From contig NZ_FMIQ01000072.1 of assembly GCF_900095695.1 (NCBI RefSeq), forward strand, positions 18,373 to 82,372: a stretch of DNA of 64,000 bases, in the 5' to 3' direction. Of the stretch, positions 29,811 through 39,525 are shown piece by piece. The stretch is from Hafnia alvei (lineage in GTDB: Bacteria > Pseudomonadota > Gammaproteobacteria > Enterobacterales > Enterobacteriaceae). Every line of letters begins with the position of its first letter. Position 1 is the stretch's first letter. A program made the translations under genes and the position numbers. The notes under the pieces are model-generated. The model did not search any database. It saw nothing but the letters and a program-made list of their open reading frames with translations, and was not told the origin of the DNA.

Positions 29811-30597
29811 CATTCATGGCAGACAGATCGCTTGCCTGCGCGTGCTGCTGCCGAGCAAGTGGATCTTGTTGATAGAATTTAACAAAATGCGCATACATGG
29901 CGGGAAAACGCCCGTAGAGCAGTTCAGGTGCGCTAAAAAAGTATTCAGAAAGCACGGCAAAGCATTCTGCCGGTTCGCTTGCTGCATAAGCATCAAGGCT
30001 GGTGGCCGCCTCACCGACAACGTCGACTTCATCTTGAATGGAGTTCATGGCCGCCTGTAGGTCATATTCCCACTGCGCAACATCTTTAAGCGCAATCGGC
30101 GGAATGCCGGTAGCGACGCCGGCGTTACGCATGTCGAGCTTATGTGCCGTCTCATGAATGATAAGGTTGTAGCCAGACAGGTCGAAAGAGTCTTTCACAT
30201 CCATCAAATTCAAGATAACCGGTCCCTGCGCCGAACATTGTCCTGCTTGCACCATTGGGCCGGTATGAACTAAGCCGATGTCATCTTGCCATTCTTCATG
30301 AAAAATAAAAGGCTCTGGATAGAGCAGAATTTCATGAAACCCATCAAGCCAGTCAATGCCAAGTTCGAGTACCGGCAGTGAAAAGAGTAAAGCGATACGA
30401 GCCTCAAACAGAGGAGAAAGGCACAGGTCTTGTAATGGGACGATGCGTTTCACCTGCAAGAACTTCGAGGCAATCAGCGTGAGTTTATGCGATTCGGCGG
30501 GTGTGAGCGTTGCAAGCAGAGGAATAGCTAACGCGTCTTCCCAGGGATAATTGGCAAGAGGGCGATTCTCACCTGCGTTCCAAGGCCACTTAATCAT
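29803..30597 (-). CDS. mtfA: Mlc titration factor A, zinc peptidase
   Basis: 264 residues, the size of E. coli MtfA (YeeI, 265). The HETAH zinc motif (His148, Glu149, His152) and the downstream [13 protein letters not shown] with the third ligand Glu are intact. MtfA binds the glucose-repressor Mlc in the cytosol, lowering its hold on ptsG, and has aminopeptidase activity that Mlc stimulates. In E. coli mtfA also neighbours tRNA-Asn. Here the ECF operon lies between them. Its stop lies inside the end of the convergent ECF ATPase gene. Confidence 0.95.
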   Translation of the reverse strand: MIKWPWNAGENRPLANYPWEDALAIPLLATLTPAESHKLTLIASKFLQVKRIVPLQDLCLSPLFEARIALLFSLPVLELGIDWLDGFHEILLYPEPFIFHEEWQDDIGLVHTGPMVQAGQCSAQGPVILNLMDVKDSFDLSGYNLIIHETAHKLDMRNAGVATGIPPIALKDVAQWEYDLQAAMNSIQDEVDVVGEAATSLDAYAASEPAECFAVLSEYFFSAPELLYGRFPAMYAHFVKFYQQDPLARQQHAQASDLSAMNAR

Positions 30598-30759
30598 TAG
30601 AATGCTCGCAACATGATGGGTTATTCACCACTGTTTTATCATGAAAAAGCGTAAGGATAAAACAGTAAACTCAGCGCGTAGATAATCATTTTTTTTCCAA
30701 TGAGTCTGTGATTAAGCCCACGCTTGTTGCTCGCTTGCATAAATAAATCAATACGTTGG

Positions 30760-32952
30760 CTACGCGAGAACTAAAGGCTCCGGTTTACCTAAAAGGTATC
30801 CCTGCAGATACTCTACGCCCAATGTAATTAATACATCGCGCTGTTCTGGTGTTTCCACATATTCCGCGACGACTTTTAGCTTCATCTCACCGGCAATTTC
30901 GCAGATAGATTTAATGATCATCTGATCAACGCGGTTACTAGTAATGTTTTTGACGAAGTAACCATCGATTTTGATGATGTCGGCATTCAACTTTTTTAAT
31001 CGTTCGTAGTTGGCAAATCCAGTGCCAAAGTCGTCAATGGCAATTTGAAAATGATAGTCGCGTAGCGTGCTGATGCAGTGGTGGGCAGCGGCCGCATTGA
31101 TGAAGCCTTGCTCTTCGGTTACTTCAAAAACAACGGCGGAAGGGGGGACTTGGTGCTGCTCAAATATAGCAATAATGCGCTCGGCAATCCCGTGCTGCAT
31201 TAACGATAGAGGCATCAGATTAACGGAGAAACATATTTCTTCCGTATCTAGGTTTTGCGCTCGTATGTATTTGACTACGTTCTCTACCATCAGCAGATCG
31301 AAGCGTGGGCTAAGGTTAAATTCTGCGATCAAAGGAATAAATTTATCTGGCGTAATAATGTCATTGTTATCTTTTAGGCGCGCTAAAATCTCGTAATAGC
31401 GGGTACCATTTTTATGCTCAATCGGCTGAGCATGCAGCACGATGTTATTTTCATTAAGGGCATTTTTGATTTTTTGCAGCAATACGACCCGGTCTGACAC
31501 CTGACTCGCGACGACCTGATTCCCCTCATTGAGGCATAGCAGGCGATCCTCTTGGCAGGCTTTTTCACACAGATAACTTAGCTGGCCAATACAGCGGTGA
31601 AGGTTATCTGCCTCTCGATTGAATTCGCCATAAGATAAACCATAGTGCAGTTCGACCTGAATATTGTTCCAGCTTAGCGGATATTCCTTAAGCTTCTGGC
31701 GGAGTGCATTTAAGCGGGGAATATTCTCGTATTCGCTACCGCACAGAAAAATGAGCAAATCGCAGCTAGGCAATTGATATACATGCTCACCGCTGCCCAG
31801 ATGGTTATTGATTATGGTAGCAATGCTTTGTTTACAATGGATCCGCATGCGAAGTCCATAATGGCGACTCAGTAGCTCAAGACTTGAAAGATGTAGATGA
31901 CATAGCACGCCCTTCGGATGAGCGCGGACATGGTGCTCAAGCGCACGCAAATTGGGTAGCTTCGTCATGGGATCGGTTAATGCCATTAGCGCGTAGACTT
32001 TCTGCATCCAGTCACTTTTCTTAAACATCATCGACAGATAAAAAATAGAAACGGTGAAGGCGATAAATACCGAGGAGATAAAGGTCAGCTCAAAGGCATT
32101 ATTGGCGATGTGTAAAAAGCTTTTGCTGTAGGTCAGTAGCATAAGGGCGGTAAACGACCACAGCATAATAATCAAACGGGTGCTCAAACGTTTGATGCCG
32201 TAGTTGAAATGAACAAATATGGCTGGGGCAACAAACCCTGAAAACAATACGGTGTTGAAGGGTAGGCAAAATATAATCAAGAATAGAGCAAGTAACGCGA
32301 ACCAACAGATATTGATTAGGCGACCTTCATTGCTCACGGCCGACTTTAGGTCAAATAAGAAAAAGGTTCGGGCATAGCGCCAATTTAGCAACATTCTTAT
32401 GCCGTAATAGAATATAACGCTAAAAATAACCGCTGCGATGATCAGATTTTGAATATTAATTAGCGTATAGATATCAGCACTCAGACTAAAGTAGCGCTCG
32501 AGCGTTGGGGGTGCATCAATGAGCGTGCCGGAAGCCACAATCATGACTTTCATCCAGAAGGGGGCTATTAATCCCAACCAAAATAGACGGACGCCGATCC
32601 CTTTATTGCCGATGTTATAGCGCCAGCGTTTGCCCAAAATCATCTCAACGATCCATGAACAGCCAGCCAGAGGGATGACGATACTCAAGGTCATCACCAC
32701 TGCCGATGAGGGCGTGAAGAAGGGGATCATCAGATAGCTGATACAGTACGCGGCCGTCAGCGGAATTAATACGTTTCGCCCAAACAGCAGGATCATTGCC
32801 GTCGCCAAACTGACGGGTAAATAGGCTAAATGAACATTCTCGTAATAGATAACGGCATGCGGAGAGATACTGCGAGCGATGGGGAAAAAAAGCAGAGTGA
32901 CAATAAACGCCGTTATTTGTTTTCTCAAGTCTGATCTGAATTTAAAAGCCAT
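30760..32952 (-). CDS. Membrane GGDEF-EAL cyclic-di-GMP phosphodiesterase, PdeA (YfgF)-like
   Basis: A 730-residue protein. About the first 310 residues form a multi-helix membrane sensor of MASE1 type. Next is a degenerate GGDEF domain (starting LMALTDPMTKLPNLRALEHH; the active-site loop reads SCDLLIFL, so no cyclase activity is expected). From about residue 480 there is an EAL domain with YEILARLK, SVNLMPLSLMQ, FEVTEEQ, the metal-binding IAIDDFGTGFANYERLKKLNADIIKIDG, VAEYVET and LQGYLLGKP. The layout and many blocks match E. coli PdeA (YfgF, 747 residues), which lowers c-di-GMP and affects surface structure. It is the only c-di-GMP gene here, in a window rich in flagellar genes. Confidence 0.88.
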   Translation of the reverse strand: MAFKFRSDLRKQITAFIVTLLFFPIARSISPHAVIYYENVHLAYLPVSLATAMILLFGRNVLIPLTAAYCISYLMIPFFTPSSAVVMTLSIVIPLAGCSWIVEMILGKRWRYNIGNKGIGVRLFWLGLIAPFWMKVMIVASGTLIDAPPTLERYFSLSADIYTLINIQNLIIAAVIFSVIFYYGIRMLLNWRYARTFFLFDLKSAVSNEGRLINICWFALLALFLIIFCLPFNTVLFSGFVAPAIFVHFNYGIKRLSTRLIIMLWSFTALMLLTYSKSFLHIANNAFELTFISSVFIAFTVSIFYLSMMFKKSDWMQKVYALMALTDPMTKLPNLRALEHHVRAHPKGVLCHLHLSSLELLSRHYGLRMRIHCKQSIATIINNHLGSGEHVYQLPSCDLLIFLCGSEYENIPRLNALRQKLKEYPLSWNNIQVELHYGLSYGEFNREADNLHRCIGQLSYLCEKACQEDRLLCLNEGNQVVASQVSDRVVLLQKIKNALNENNIVLHAQPIEHKNGTRYYEILARLKDNNDIITPDKFIPLIAEFNLSPRFDLLMVENVVKYIRAQNLDTEEICFSVNLMPLSLMQHGIAERIIAIFEQHQVPPSAVVFEVTEEQGFINAAAAHHCISTLRDYHFQIAIDDFGTGFANYERLKKLNADIIKIDGYFVKNITSNRVDQMIIKSICEIAGEMKLKVVAEYVETPEQRDVLITLGVEYLQGYLLGKPEPLVLA

Positions 32953-33311
32953 CGCGAGTTCGCATTAGTCGGTTAGAGTTAATGTAAGAATATAATTTCA
33001 CCGCATACATTAAAACGTGTGGGAGAATGATATCTGTAGATTACAGTAGAGCTGTATATTCTCTGAATGCCTTAATTGTTACATTTATTATCTATTTTTT
33101 CAATTAAACTAATAATTTACAATATAAAAACAAATTTGAAGTGAGGGAGTATTCATTCACTCTGGTATTCAGCGGAAGAAATTATTCCGCTGGAGATTAA
33201 TTGCTTATAGTGGCGAGGGTATTATGGCGGAAGTTTTATTGCCGGATTTTTCTCTGCTCATTTAACAGCAGAGATGTGGTGTATTTGTTATGAGTAATTT
33301 AATTCAAATAG
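32953..33311. other. Non-coding gap between the GGDEF-EAL gene and the eptA terminator
   Basis: About 360 A+T-rich bases without an ORF of note. It must hold the promoter of the GGDEF-EAL gene (read on the minus strand). I see no clear operator or repeat in it. Confidence 0.5.
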
Positions 33312-33336
33312 AAAAGCCACGATGTATCCGTGGCTC
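33312..33336 (-). terminator. Terminator of eptA
   Basis: On the minus strand AGCCACG-GATACAT-CGTGGCTTTTC forms a 7-bp stem followed by a short T-run, 48 bases after the eptA stop. Confidence 0.82.
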
Positions 33337-33383
33337 TGCTAATGGCTCAAATTGTGATAACAATCATCTTATTCATGGTGTCA

Positions 33384-35018
33384 TCACGGTTTGACTGTCC
33401 GGCAGGTTTTAAGGATATCCAAACTAGGATCGTATTCCTTGGTTTGAACATTCATCATTGCCAGCATGGTATGGAACAGGTTGTCGTGTGAATAGTCGTT
33501 CGTCTTGGCAAGCTTGGCGACACAATCACGATCTATCCCATTGGCCTGAACAAAACCATCCGATAGCCACATTTCCATTGGGACTTTTGTTTGCTCATCG
33601 GGTGCAAACTTATAAGGCGTGCCATGCAAATACAGACCGTCTTCGCCTAACGATTCACCGTGATCAGACACATAATACAGTGCGACGTTATAGTCTTTTT
33701 CATATCCCTTAAGCCGTTGAATGAACTGGCTGACAACATAATCGGTATACCTGATGGTGTTATCATAGGTATTGACTAATTCCTGTTGGGTGCAGTTTTC
33801 AATATCGCTGCGCTGGCAGTCCGGTACAAAGAAACGAAACTCTTTAGGATAGCGTTTGTAGTAGGTTGGACCATGGCTGCCGATAAGATGAAAGGCTAGC
33901 GTTTTATTTTTCCCGTCATTCGGAATAAGTTTATCCAAATCGTTTAATAGCACGGCGTCGTAGCAGGTTTCTCCATCGCAAAGATTTTTGTCGCTATTCG
34001 TTGGCACTATCTGTGTCGGAATGCGATCGCAGGCGCCTTTGCAGCCTTCATCATTGTCTTTCCAGTAAGTAGACACGCCTGCTTTTTGCAGGATATCCAT
34101 CAATCCTTCGCTGTTGCGCGCAATGTTATTGTCAAAGTGCGTACGTGGCATATTCGAGAACATACAAGGCACCGAAACGGCGGTCGCTGTGCCGCATGAG
34201 CTGACCTTAGAGAAATAAATCAGATCGGGTTCTTGGCTGGTATAGGGATTGGTTGGGCGCGCATATCCCTGAAGCTGCTGGTTTTGATGGCGAGCGGTTT
34301 CACCCACGATTAAAAAGACCAGCGTTGGTTTGCTGCCCGTTTTTTGCACTAGTTTTGCATCGTCACCGATCTTACGGAACGGAATCGGCTTGGTCATATA
34401 GCGGCGATTTATGTATTGCGAAGCGCTATAGAGATAGTTAGTTGGCACAATCTCCAAATTTAGCGTGCGGTTATTACGCCCAACGGAGGCGTAGTCTTGG
34501 TAATAGAGGCTAGCGACCAAGGCAATAATTAAAAGCGAGACCAGCATAGAAACTAAACGCAGCCCAAAGCGGGCGAGAAAACCGTGCGCATAGATAATCT
34601 GTGTTCGCATTAATATCACGCAGGGCAGAATGCCGGTGAACAGCACCCACAATACCACCGAGAAATTATAGTAAGACGAGGCTTCAGCGGGGTTGGTTTC
34701 AAAAATATTTTCAATCATTGAACGATCGAAAATGATCTCGTATTTCAATTGCGCATAGCTAGCAAAGGCGCTAACCACCAGAATGAGGCAAAAGAAAGGC
34801 TTGAAAATTGGCTTAAACGTGAACGGTGTAAAAACAAAGTTCAGCGCGGCAATCAGCACCAGTGGAATTGAAAATGCAAAGCCGAGCTTATAGTTATCTA
34901 ACGAAGTCAGTATCCGATAAAAATGCAGTAGAATCGGTAGGTTAACTACGAGAGTGAAGTAAACTGCCAAAATAATGGTCAGTGATAAAAAACTGACTCT
35001 CAACGCCTTTCGCTGCAA
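33384..35018 (-). CDS. eptA: Lipid A phosphoethanolamine transferase
   Basis: 544 residues with five N-terminal membrane helices and a periplasmic sulfatase-like catalytic domain. IVGETARHQNQQLQGYARPT carries the nucleophile Thr241 after Glu240; YYVSDHGESLGE is the metal-binding block, and six or more cysteines in the periplasmic domain are placed as in EptA/MCR enzymes. It adds phosphoethanolamine to lipid A phosphates, lowering negative charge and polymyxin binding. The start is TTG 35018, because no in-frame ATG precedes the first membrane helix. A PmrA-type box lies 110 bases upstream. It has its own terminator. Confidence 0.93.
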   Translation of the reverse strand: MQRKALRVSFLSLTIILAVYFTLVVNLPILLHFYRILTSLDNYKLGFAFSIPLVLIAALNFVFTPFTFKPIFKPFFCLILVVSAFASYAQLKYEIIFDRSMIENIFETNPAEASSYYNFSVVLWVLFTGILPCVILMRTQIIYAHGFLARFGLRLVSMLVSLLIIALVASLYYQDYASVGRNNRTLNLEIVPTNYLYSASQYINRRYMTKPIPFRKIGDDAKLVQKTGSKPTLVFLIVGETARHQNQQLQGYARPTNPYTSQEPDLIYFSKVSSCGTATAVSVPCMFSNMPRTHFDNNIARNSEGLMDILQKAGVSTYWKDNDEGCKGACDRIPTQIVPTNSDKNLCDGETCYDAVLLNDLDKLIPNDGKNKTLAFHLIGSHGPTYYKRYPKEFRFFVPDCQRSDIENCTQQELVNTYDNTIRYTDYVVSQFIQRLKGYEKDYNVALYYVSDHGESLGEDGLYLHGTPYKFAPDEQTKVPMEMWLSDGFVQANGIDRDCVAKLAKTNDYSHDNLFHTMLAMMNVQTKEYDPSLDILKTCRTVKP

Positions 35019-35128
35019 GGTAAACGCTCCCCAAAAACCGTTAAATGACCATGTTTGATGAAATAGTGGCCAAGAATTAAGCGTAATAAATAAAACCGCT
35101 TTATTGTGGGGCAGATTAGCGAGCCAAA

Positions 35129-35145
35129 CTTAAGATAGCCTTAAG
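35129..35145 (-). promoter_or_regulatory. PmrA/BasR box upstream of eptA
   Basis: CTTAAG-ATAGC-CTTAAG is a direct repeat of CTTAAG with a 5-base spacer, the exact layout of the PmrA (BasR) box (YTTAAK-N5-YTTAAK). A third half, CTTAAA, follows at 35155-35160. It sits about 110 bases before the eptA start and is readable on either strand because each half is palindromic. Confidence 0.85.
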
Positions 35146-35222
35146 CCATCAAGGCTTAAAATGATGAAAGCTCAGTGAGTAAAAATCGCGGAATGCCACC
35201 AAAGTGAATAATATTTTTTGAT

Positions 35223-35256
35223 AAAAAAACGCCGCTTTGATTATCAATGCGGCGTT
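35223..35256 (-). terminator. Terminator of the yodC-like gene
   Basis: On the minus strand AACGCCGC and GCGGCGTT form an 8-bp stem (with inner TGAT/ATCA pairing) followed by TTTTTT. Confidence 0.9.
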
Positions 35257-35299
35257 AAATCATTGGTGTGGTGTGGTGAGATGAAGATATCAGCGATAT

Positions 35300-35482
35300 T
35301 TAGCAAACGCCAAAATCACCGTCTTCTTGGTAGAGCGCCAGATGGGAAGCCGCTATATTTTCCTGTTTTTCGTTTCCTAGTTCATTCCAAGAACAGGTAA
35401 TATCATCGCCACTCACCGCGACAACCGTCATACGCGGGCCGCCGCTGGTTTTTTGTACGCTATCACCCACTGAAAAACTCAT
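35300..35482 (-). CDS. yodC: YodC-like small protein (DUF2158)
   Basis: A 60-residue protein, MSFSVGDSVQKTSGGPRMTVVAVSGDDITCSWNELGNEKQENIAASHLALYQ. The N-terminal SVGDSVQKTSGGPRMTV and the central C-x-W are the DUF2158/YodC signature; E. coli YodC is also 60 residues. The fold is expected to be a small beta-barrel; the function is unknown. A good GAGG ribosome site lies at the correct distance and it has its own terminator. It stands alone between eptA and efeUOB. Confidence 0.83.
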   Translation of the reverse strand: MSFSVGDSVQKTSGGPRMTVVAVSGDDITCSWNELGNEKQENIAASHLALYQEDGDFGVC

Positions 35483-35856
35483 GCTTCTCTCCTCAATAAA
35501 TCGGGTTAAATAACAAACAGAATCCGTTTATCTTATTGAATGTTCAGATATTCAAATAAAGTATGCTTTATAAAATAGACCAAGCTAGCCCAGATAAATA
35601 GTGAAAAGAACCGATGCCTATGGTGATAAAAATTGAATAACTCTTCGTGAATAACTCTCCGTGAATAACTCTCCGATAGTGTGGATGCCTATTTCTTCAC
35701 TCGAATAATTTTTCTGATGCCACAAAAAATTTTACTTTAAAAACTCATTGCTTTGTTTTTAAGAGTTATTTTCATTTCAAATACCAGAAAGTAACAACTG
35801 GCCACACTTTAATTCACAAATAATATGAGGTGAACGCTTGTTTTTTTATTAACCGT
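35483..35856. other. Intergenic region upstream of yodC and efeU
   Basis: About 370 A+T-rich bases that hold the yodC promoter region on one side and efeU promoter sequences on the other. The only structure I see is the 14-bp triplicated repeat listed separately. Confidence 0.5.
35635..35676. repeat. Three tandem 14-bp repeats
   Basis: GAATAACTCTTCGT is followed directly by GAATAACTCTCCGT and then GAATAACTCTCCGA: three head-to-tail 14-bp units with one or two differences. Confidence 0.9.
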
Positions 35857-35875
35857 AATGATAATCGGTATCATT
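35857..35875 (+). promoter_or_regulatory. Fur box upstream of efeUOB
   Basis: AATGATAATCGGTATCATT is a 19-bp near-palindrome that closely matches the Fur consensus GATAATGATAATCATTATC. It sits 51 bases before the efeU ATG, so iron-replete Fur should block transcription. Confidence 0.9.
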
Positions 35876-35925
35876 ATTCTTACGGTTCTTTACATGCGCA
35901 ACCTGCGCAGGCAAGAGAGAAAAAC

Positions 35926-36771
35926 ATGTTTGTTCCATTCCTCATCATGTTCCGCGAAGGCCTTGAGGCAGCGCTGATCGTCAGCCTTATCGCCAGTTAT
36001 TTAAAGAGAACTCAGCGTTCGCAGTGGTTGGGCGTTGTCTGGATTGGTGTAATCCTCGCCGCTGCGCTCTGTTTGGGATTGGGTATCTTCATCAATGAAA
36101 CTACCGGCGAATTCCCGCAAAAGCAGCAAGAACTGTTCGAAGGACTGGTTGCCGTGGTCGCGGTATGCATTCTGACCTACATGGTGTTCTGGATGCGCAA
36201 AGTTTCCCGCTCGGTAAAAACACATCTCGAAGGGGCGATTGATAACGCACTCAGCGCAGGTAAAGGGCAGGGTTGGGCGCTGGTGGCGATGGTGTTTTTT
36301 GCCGTGGCGCGAGAGGGGCTAGAGTCGGTCTTCTTCCTATTGGCGGCATTCCAGCAAGACGTTGGCATTCAGGCGCCCATCGGCGCGGTGTTGGGGCTGG
36401 TCTGCGCCATTCTCGTTGGCATGATGATCTATTGGGGTGGAGTGAAACTGCACTTGGCTAAGTTCTTTAAATGGACCAGCCTCTTCATTCTGTTTGTTGC
36501 TGCAGGCCTCGCCGCAGGCGCTATCCGCGCTTTCCATGAGGCTGGGCTATGGAATTATCTGCAAGATATCGCCTTCAATCTCACCGACGTGCTTTCAACC
36601 CATTCACTGTTAGGAACCTTTTTAGAAGGCATTTTAGGCTATCAAGAAGCTCCTTCGGTGAGCGAAGTGTTGGTCTATTTCCTGTATCTGATCCCCGCAC
36701 TGATTTTCTTCTTCATGCCACAGCGCGCAGATGTTGCGGCGGTGAACGGTAAAGCGGGTCATTCACGTTAA
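35926..36771 (+). CDS. efeU: Ferrous iron permease EfeU
   Basis: 281 residues from ATG 35926. The frame extends 32 codons upstream, but that part crosses the Fur box region and lacks EfeU similarity. The Ftr1-type motifs [11 protein letters not shown] (residue 7 on) and [13 protein letters not shown] are the two REGLE iron-passage motifs, within about seven membrane helices. EfeU imports ferric or ferrous iron as part of the acid-stimulated EfeUOB system. E. coli K-12 has a frameshift here; this copy is intact. It forms an operon with efeO (45 bases) and efeB. Confidence 0.95.
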   Translation: MFVPFLIMFREGLEAALIVSLIASYLKRTQRSQWLGVVWIGVILAAALCLGLGIFINETTGEFPQKQQELFEGLVAVVAVCILTYMVFWMRKVSRSVKTHLEGAIDNALSAGKGQGWALVAMVFFAVAREGLESVFFLLAAFQQDVGIQAPIGAVLGLVCAILVGMMIYWGGVKLHLAKFFKWTSLFILFVAAGLAAGAIRAFHEAGLWNYLQDIAFNLTDVLSTHSLLGTFLEGILGYQEAPSVSEVLVYFLYLIPALIFFFMPQRADVAAVNGKAGHSR

Positions 36772-36815
36772 TGAGTTTTCAATACTATTATCCTATTTTT
36801 CAGGGAGTTATTTCT

Positions 36816-37940
36816 ATGTCTAGCACGACTTTTCGCCGCACCGCGCTGTCTTTGGCTTTACTGACTTTACCTGCGACCGCGGCGCTTGCCGCCGACGCAT
36901 TGCCGCAGGTGAAAATCGCGGTCAATGACAAACAGTGTGAGCCGATGACGCTCACTATTCCTGCCGGAAAAACCCAGTTCATCGTGCATAACAACAGCCA
37001 AAAAGGTCTGGAATGGGAAATCCTTAAAGGCGTCATGGTGGTAGAAGAGCGTGAAAACATCGCCCCTGGATTTACCCAAAAAATGACGGCAACCCTTGAA
37101 GCGGGTGAATACGATATGACCTGCGGGCTGCTCAGCAATCCGAAAGGAAAAATTATTGTTCAAGCCGCTGACGGTGCAGCCGCGGCGAAGACTGACGCAA
37201 TGGCGCTGGTAGGACCGATTGCAGAATACAAAATTTATGTCATACAAGAAGTTAAACAGCTGGTTGAGCAGACTAAAGCCTTCACCGATGCGGTGAAAAA
37301 AGGCGATCTGGCAACGGCACAAAAACTTTATGCCCCAACGCGTCAGCATTATGAGCGCATCGAACCGATCGCAGAATTGTTCTCCGATCTCGATGGCAGC
37401 ATCGATGCGCGTGAAGACGACTACGAACAAAAGGCTCAAGATCCTAATTTCACCGGCTTCCACCGTCTAGAAAAAGTGTTGTTTGGTGACAAAACCACCA
37501 AAGGAATGGACGGTTATGCGGATCGTCTGATGAAGGACGTGCTCGAACTACAAAACCGCGTGACGACGCTCACCTTTGCCCCAAGCAAAGTTGTCGGTGG
37601 CGCGGCAGGTCTAATCGAAGAAGTGGCGGCAAGCAAAATTAGCGGTGAAGAAGATCGCTACAGCCGCACCGATCTGTGGGATTTCCGTGCCAACGTCGAT
37701 GGTGCGCAAAAGATTGTGAATCTGCTGCGTCCGATGTTGGAAAAAGCGAATCCTCAGCTGCTCGCCAAAATTGACGCCAACTTTAAAACAGTCGATTCCA
37801 TTTTAGACAAATACCGCACCAAAGACGGCTATGAGTCTTACGAAAAACTCACCACCGCAGATCGCAATGCGATGAAAGGGCCGATCACTGCGCTGGCAGA
37901 AGATTTGGCACAGCTGCGCGGTGTGTTAGGGCTCGATTAA
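36816..37940 (+). CDS. efeO: Periplasmic iron-uptake protein EfeO
   Basis: 374 residues from ATG 36816, chosen because AGGGAG precedes it at good distance and a clean signal peptide ([21 protein letters not shown]) follows. After cleavage comes a cupredoxin-like domain (about 30-125, with [18 protein letters not shown] beta-strands and a Cys-x-Pro-Met), then an M75 peptidase-like helical domain with the HxxE motif in [13 protein letters not shown] and the [12 protein letters not shown] segment. EfeO passes iron to EfeU, with the peroxidase EfeB acting at the same step. Same length as E. coli EfeO (375). Confidence 0.94.
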   Translation: MSSTTFRRTALSLALLTLPATAALAADALPQVKIAVNDKQCEPMTLTIPAGKTQFIVHNNSQKGLEWEILKGVMVVEERENIAPGFTQKMTATLEAGEYDMTCGLLSNPKGKIIVQAADGAAAAKTDAMALVGPIAEYKIYVIQEVKQLVEQTKAFTDAVKKGDLATAQKLYAPTRQHYERIEPIAELFSDLDGSIDAREDDYEQKAQDPNFTGFHRLEKVLFGDKTTKGMDGYADRLMKDVLELQNRVTTLTFAPSKVVGGAAGLIEEVAASKISGEEDRYSRTDLWDFRANVDGAQKIVNLLRPMLEKANPQLLAKIDANFKTVDSILDKYRTKDGYESYEKLTTADRNAMKGPITALAEDLAQLRGVLGLD

Positions 37941-38005
37941 GATCCTCGATGCGCTTAGAACGCTAGTTGCACAAAACTGGAATTCGAAATACTGGGGTTA
38001 GAGAA

Positions 38006-39304
38006 ATGAGTGGTAAAGGATGCCCGATCACCGGGCTGACAGGGGAGGCAGAAATGCCTTCCCGCCGCCGTTTACTGTTAGGCGCCGGCGCGTTAAGCGG
38101 CGCCTTGGTATTAGGTGGAGCAGTAAAAGCAGATACCGGCACCAAACCGCTGGCGACGGATAAATCCCCCGAGAATGCGCGCTGGCAGAAACAGCCCTTC
38201 TATGGGGAACATCAGTCCGGCGTACTGACGCCGCAGCAGGCTTCGGCCATGCTGGTGGCCTTTGACGTGCTCGCGACGAATGCTGAAGATTTACAGCGCT
38301 TAATGAAATTGCTCACCGAGCGGATTGCCTTTTTGACGCACGGCGGAGAAGCGCCGCACGCAGATGCCAAATTGCCACCGATGGACTCCGGCATTATGGG
38401 GCCAGAAATTTATCCTGATAATTTGACGATTACCGTGTCAGTCGGGGATTCGCTGTTCGATCAGCGTTTCGGCTTGGCTGCGCTGAAGCCGCTTCAGTTG
38501 CAAAAAATGACGCGTTTCCCTAATGACTCGCTGGACGCGGCGATCTGCCACGGCGACCTGTTGCTACAAATTTGCAGCAACAGCAACGACAGCGTGATCC
38601 ACGCGCTACGAGATATTATCAAATACACGCCCGACTTACTCAGCGTGCGCTGGCGGCGAGAAGGTTTTATCTCAACCCATGCGGCGCAAAGCCATGGCAA
38701 AGAAACGCCGATCAATCTTCTGGGTTTTAAAGATGGAACGGCGAACCCAAACGCCGATGACAAGCCTCTGATGAACGACATCGTGTGGGCCACCGCCGAT
38801 CAAAAAGAGCCCGCATGGGCGGTGGGCGGCAGCTATCAGGCGGTACGTATTATTCGTTTCCGCGTGGAGTTTTGGGATCGCACACCGCTGCAAGAGCAGC
38901 AAACCATTTTTGGTCGTGATAAAGCCAGCGGTGCACCACTCGGCATGGCGCATGAACACGATGAACCTGATTACACGCAGGATCCTGAAGGAAAAGTGAT
39001 CCCTCTGGATGCACATATTCGTCTGGCTAACCCTCGAACAAAAGAAACGCACAGTAGCTTAATGATGCGTCGTGGCTACAGCTATTCGCAGGGCGTATCT
39101 AACTCCGGTCAACTGGATATGGGATTGTTGTTTGTGTGCTATCAACACGATCTGGATAAAGGCTTTATTACCGTGCAAAAACGCCTGAACGGCGAAGCGT
39201 TAGAGGAGTACATCAAACCGATCGGCGGTGGATACTTCTTTGTTCTGCCGGGAGTGAAAGATAAAAACCACTATCTAGGTGAGGGACTGTTCCAGAAGGT
39301 TTAG
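38006..39304 (+). CDS. efeB: Deferrochelatase/DyP-type peroxidase EfeB, Tat-exported
   Basis: 432 residues from ATG 38006; the frame opens at TTG 37967, but the first 13 codons have no support. A twin-arginine signal [21 protein letters not shown] is visible, so the heme protein folds in the cytosol before export. The DyP signature is the GFKDGTANP motif with the distal Asp, followed by the conserved [19 protein letters not shown] and the [12 protein letters not shown] segment. EfeB oxidises Fe(II) for EfeO/EfeU, and removal of iron from heme is also reported. It ends the Fur-controlled operon and has a strong terminator. Confidence 0.94.
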   Translation: MSGKGCPITGLTGEAEMPSRRRLLLGAGALSGALVLGGAVKADTGTKPLATDKSPENARWQKQPFYGEHQSGVLTPQQASAMLVAFDVLATNAEDLQRLMKLLTERIAFLTHGGEAPHADAKLPPMDSGIMGPEIYPDNLTITVSVGDSLFDQRFGLAALKPLQLQKMTRFPNDSLDAAICHGDLLLQICSNSNDSVIHALRDIIKYTPDLLSVRWRREGFISTHAAQSHGKETPINLLGFKDGTANPNADDKPLMNDIVWATADQKEPAWAVGGSYQAVRIIRFRVEFWDRTPLQEQQTIFGRDKASGAPLGMAHEHDEPDYTQDPEGKVIPLDAHIRLANPRTKETHSSLMMRRGYSYSQGVSNSGQLDMGLLFVCYQHDLDKGFITVQKRLNGEALEEYIKPIGGGYFFVLPGVKDKNHYLGEGLFQKV

Positions 39305-39344
39305 TTTAAATATTAATGAGATAAGAGCCTAAACTCACAACTCG

Positions 39345-39371
39345 AACGCCAGCATCTTGCTGGCGTTTTTT
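39345..39371 (+). terminator. Rho-independent terminator after efeB
   Basis: AACGCCAGCA-TCT-TGCTGGCGTTTTTT is a perfect 8-bp stem with T-run, 41 bases after the efeB stop. Confidence 0.92.
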
Positions 39372-39434
39372 GTTTTCACCGCTAAAACTCGCGGATACTC
39401 CTCAAGGGTTACCCCAAGAAAAAGTGCACCCTTT

Positions 39435-39457
39435 AAGTTGCATTTGAAATGCATATT
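39435..39457 (+). promoter_or_regulatory. NsrR operator 1 upstream of norV
   Basis: Half-sites AAGTTGCATTT and AAATGCATATT around a central G match the 11-1-11 NsrR consensus (AAGATGCATTT / AAATGCATCTT) with few deviations. It lies directly upstream of the -10 hexamer TATAAT at 39464-39469, so a bound repressor would cover the -35 region. Confidence 0.87.
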
Positions 39458-39473
39458 AAATACTATAATTGCA

Positions 39474-39496
39474 AAGGCGCATTTGAAATGCATATT
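39474..39496 (+). promoter_or_regulatory. NsrR operator 2 upstream of norV
   Basis: Half-sites AAGGCGCATTT and AAATGCATATT around a central G. It lies just after the TATAAT -10 element, 39 bases from operator 1 centre to centre, on or after the expected transcription start. Confidence 0.85.
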
Positions 39497-39525
39497 TAAA
39501 AAAGAACAAGAATCAGGAGTGGGTC

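Noticed and set aside
30760..32952. An active diguanylate cyclase in the membrane GGDEF-EAL protein
   Set aside because: The GGDEF loop is replaced by SCDLLIFL, so only phosphodiesterase activity is expected.
35830..35925. An efeU start at 35830
   Set aside because: That extension spans the Fur box and has no membrane or family features; ATG 35926 gives the conserved EfeU N terminus.
39372..39525. Sigma-54 promoter for norV
   Set aside because: I looked for a GG-N10-GC arrangement with TGGCAC/TTGCA upstream of norV; the nearest candidate, near 39424-39441, has wrong spacing and lacks the GG. A TATAAT between two NsrR-type sites fits better.
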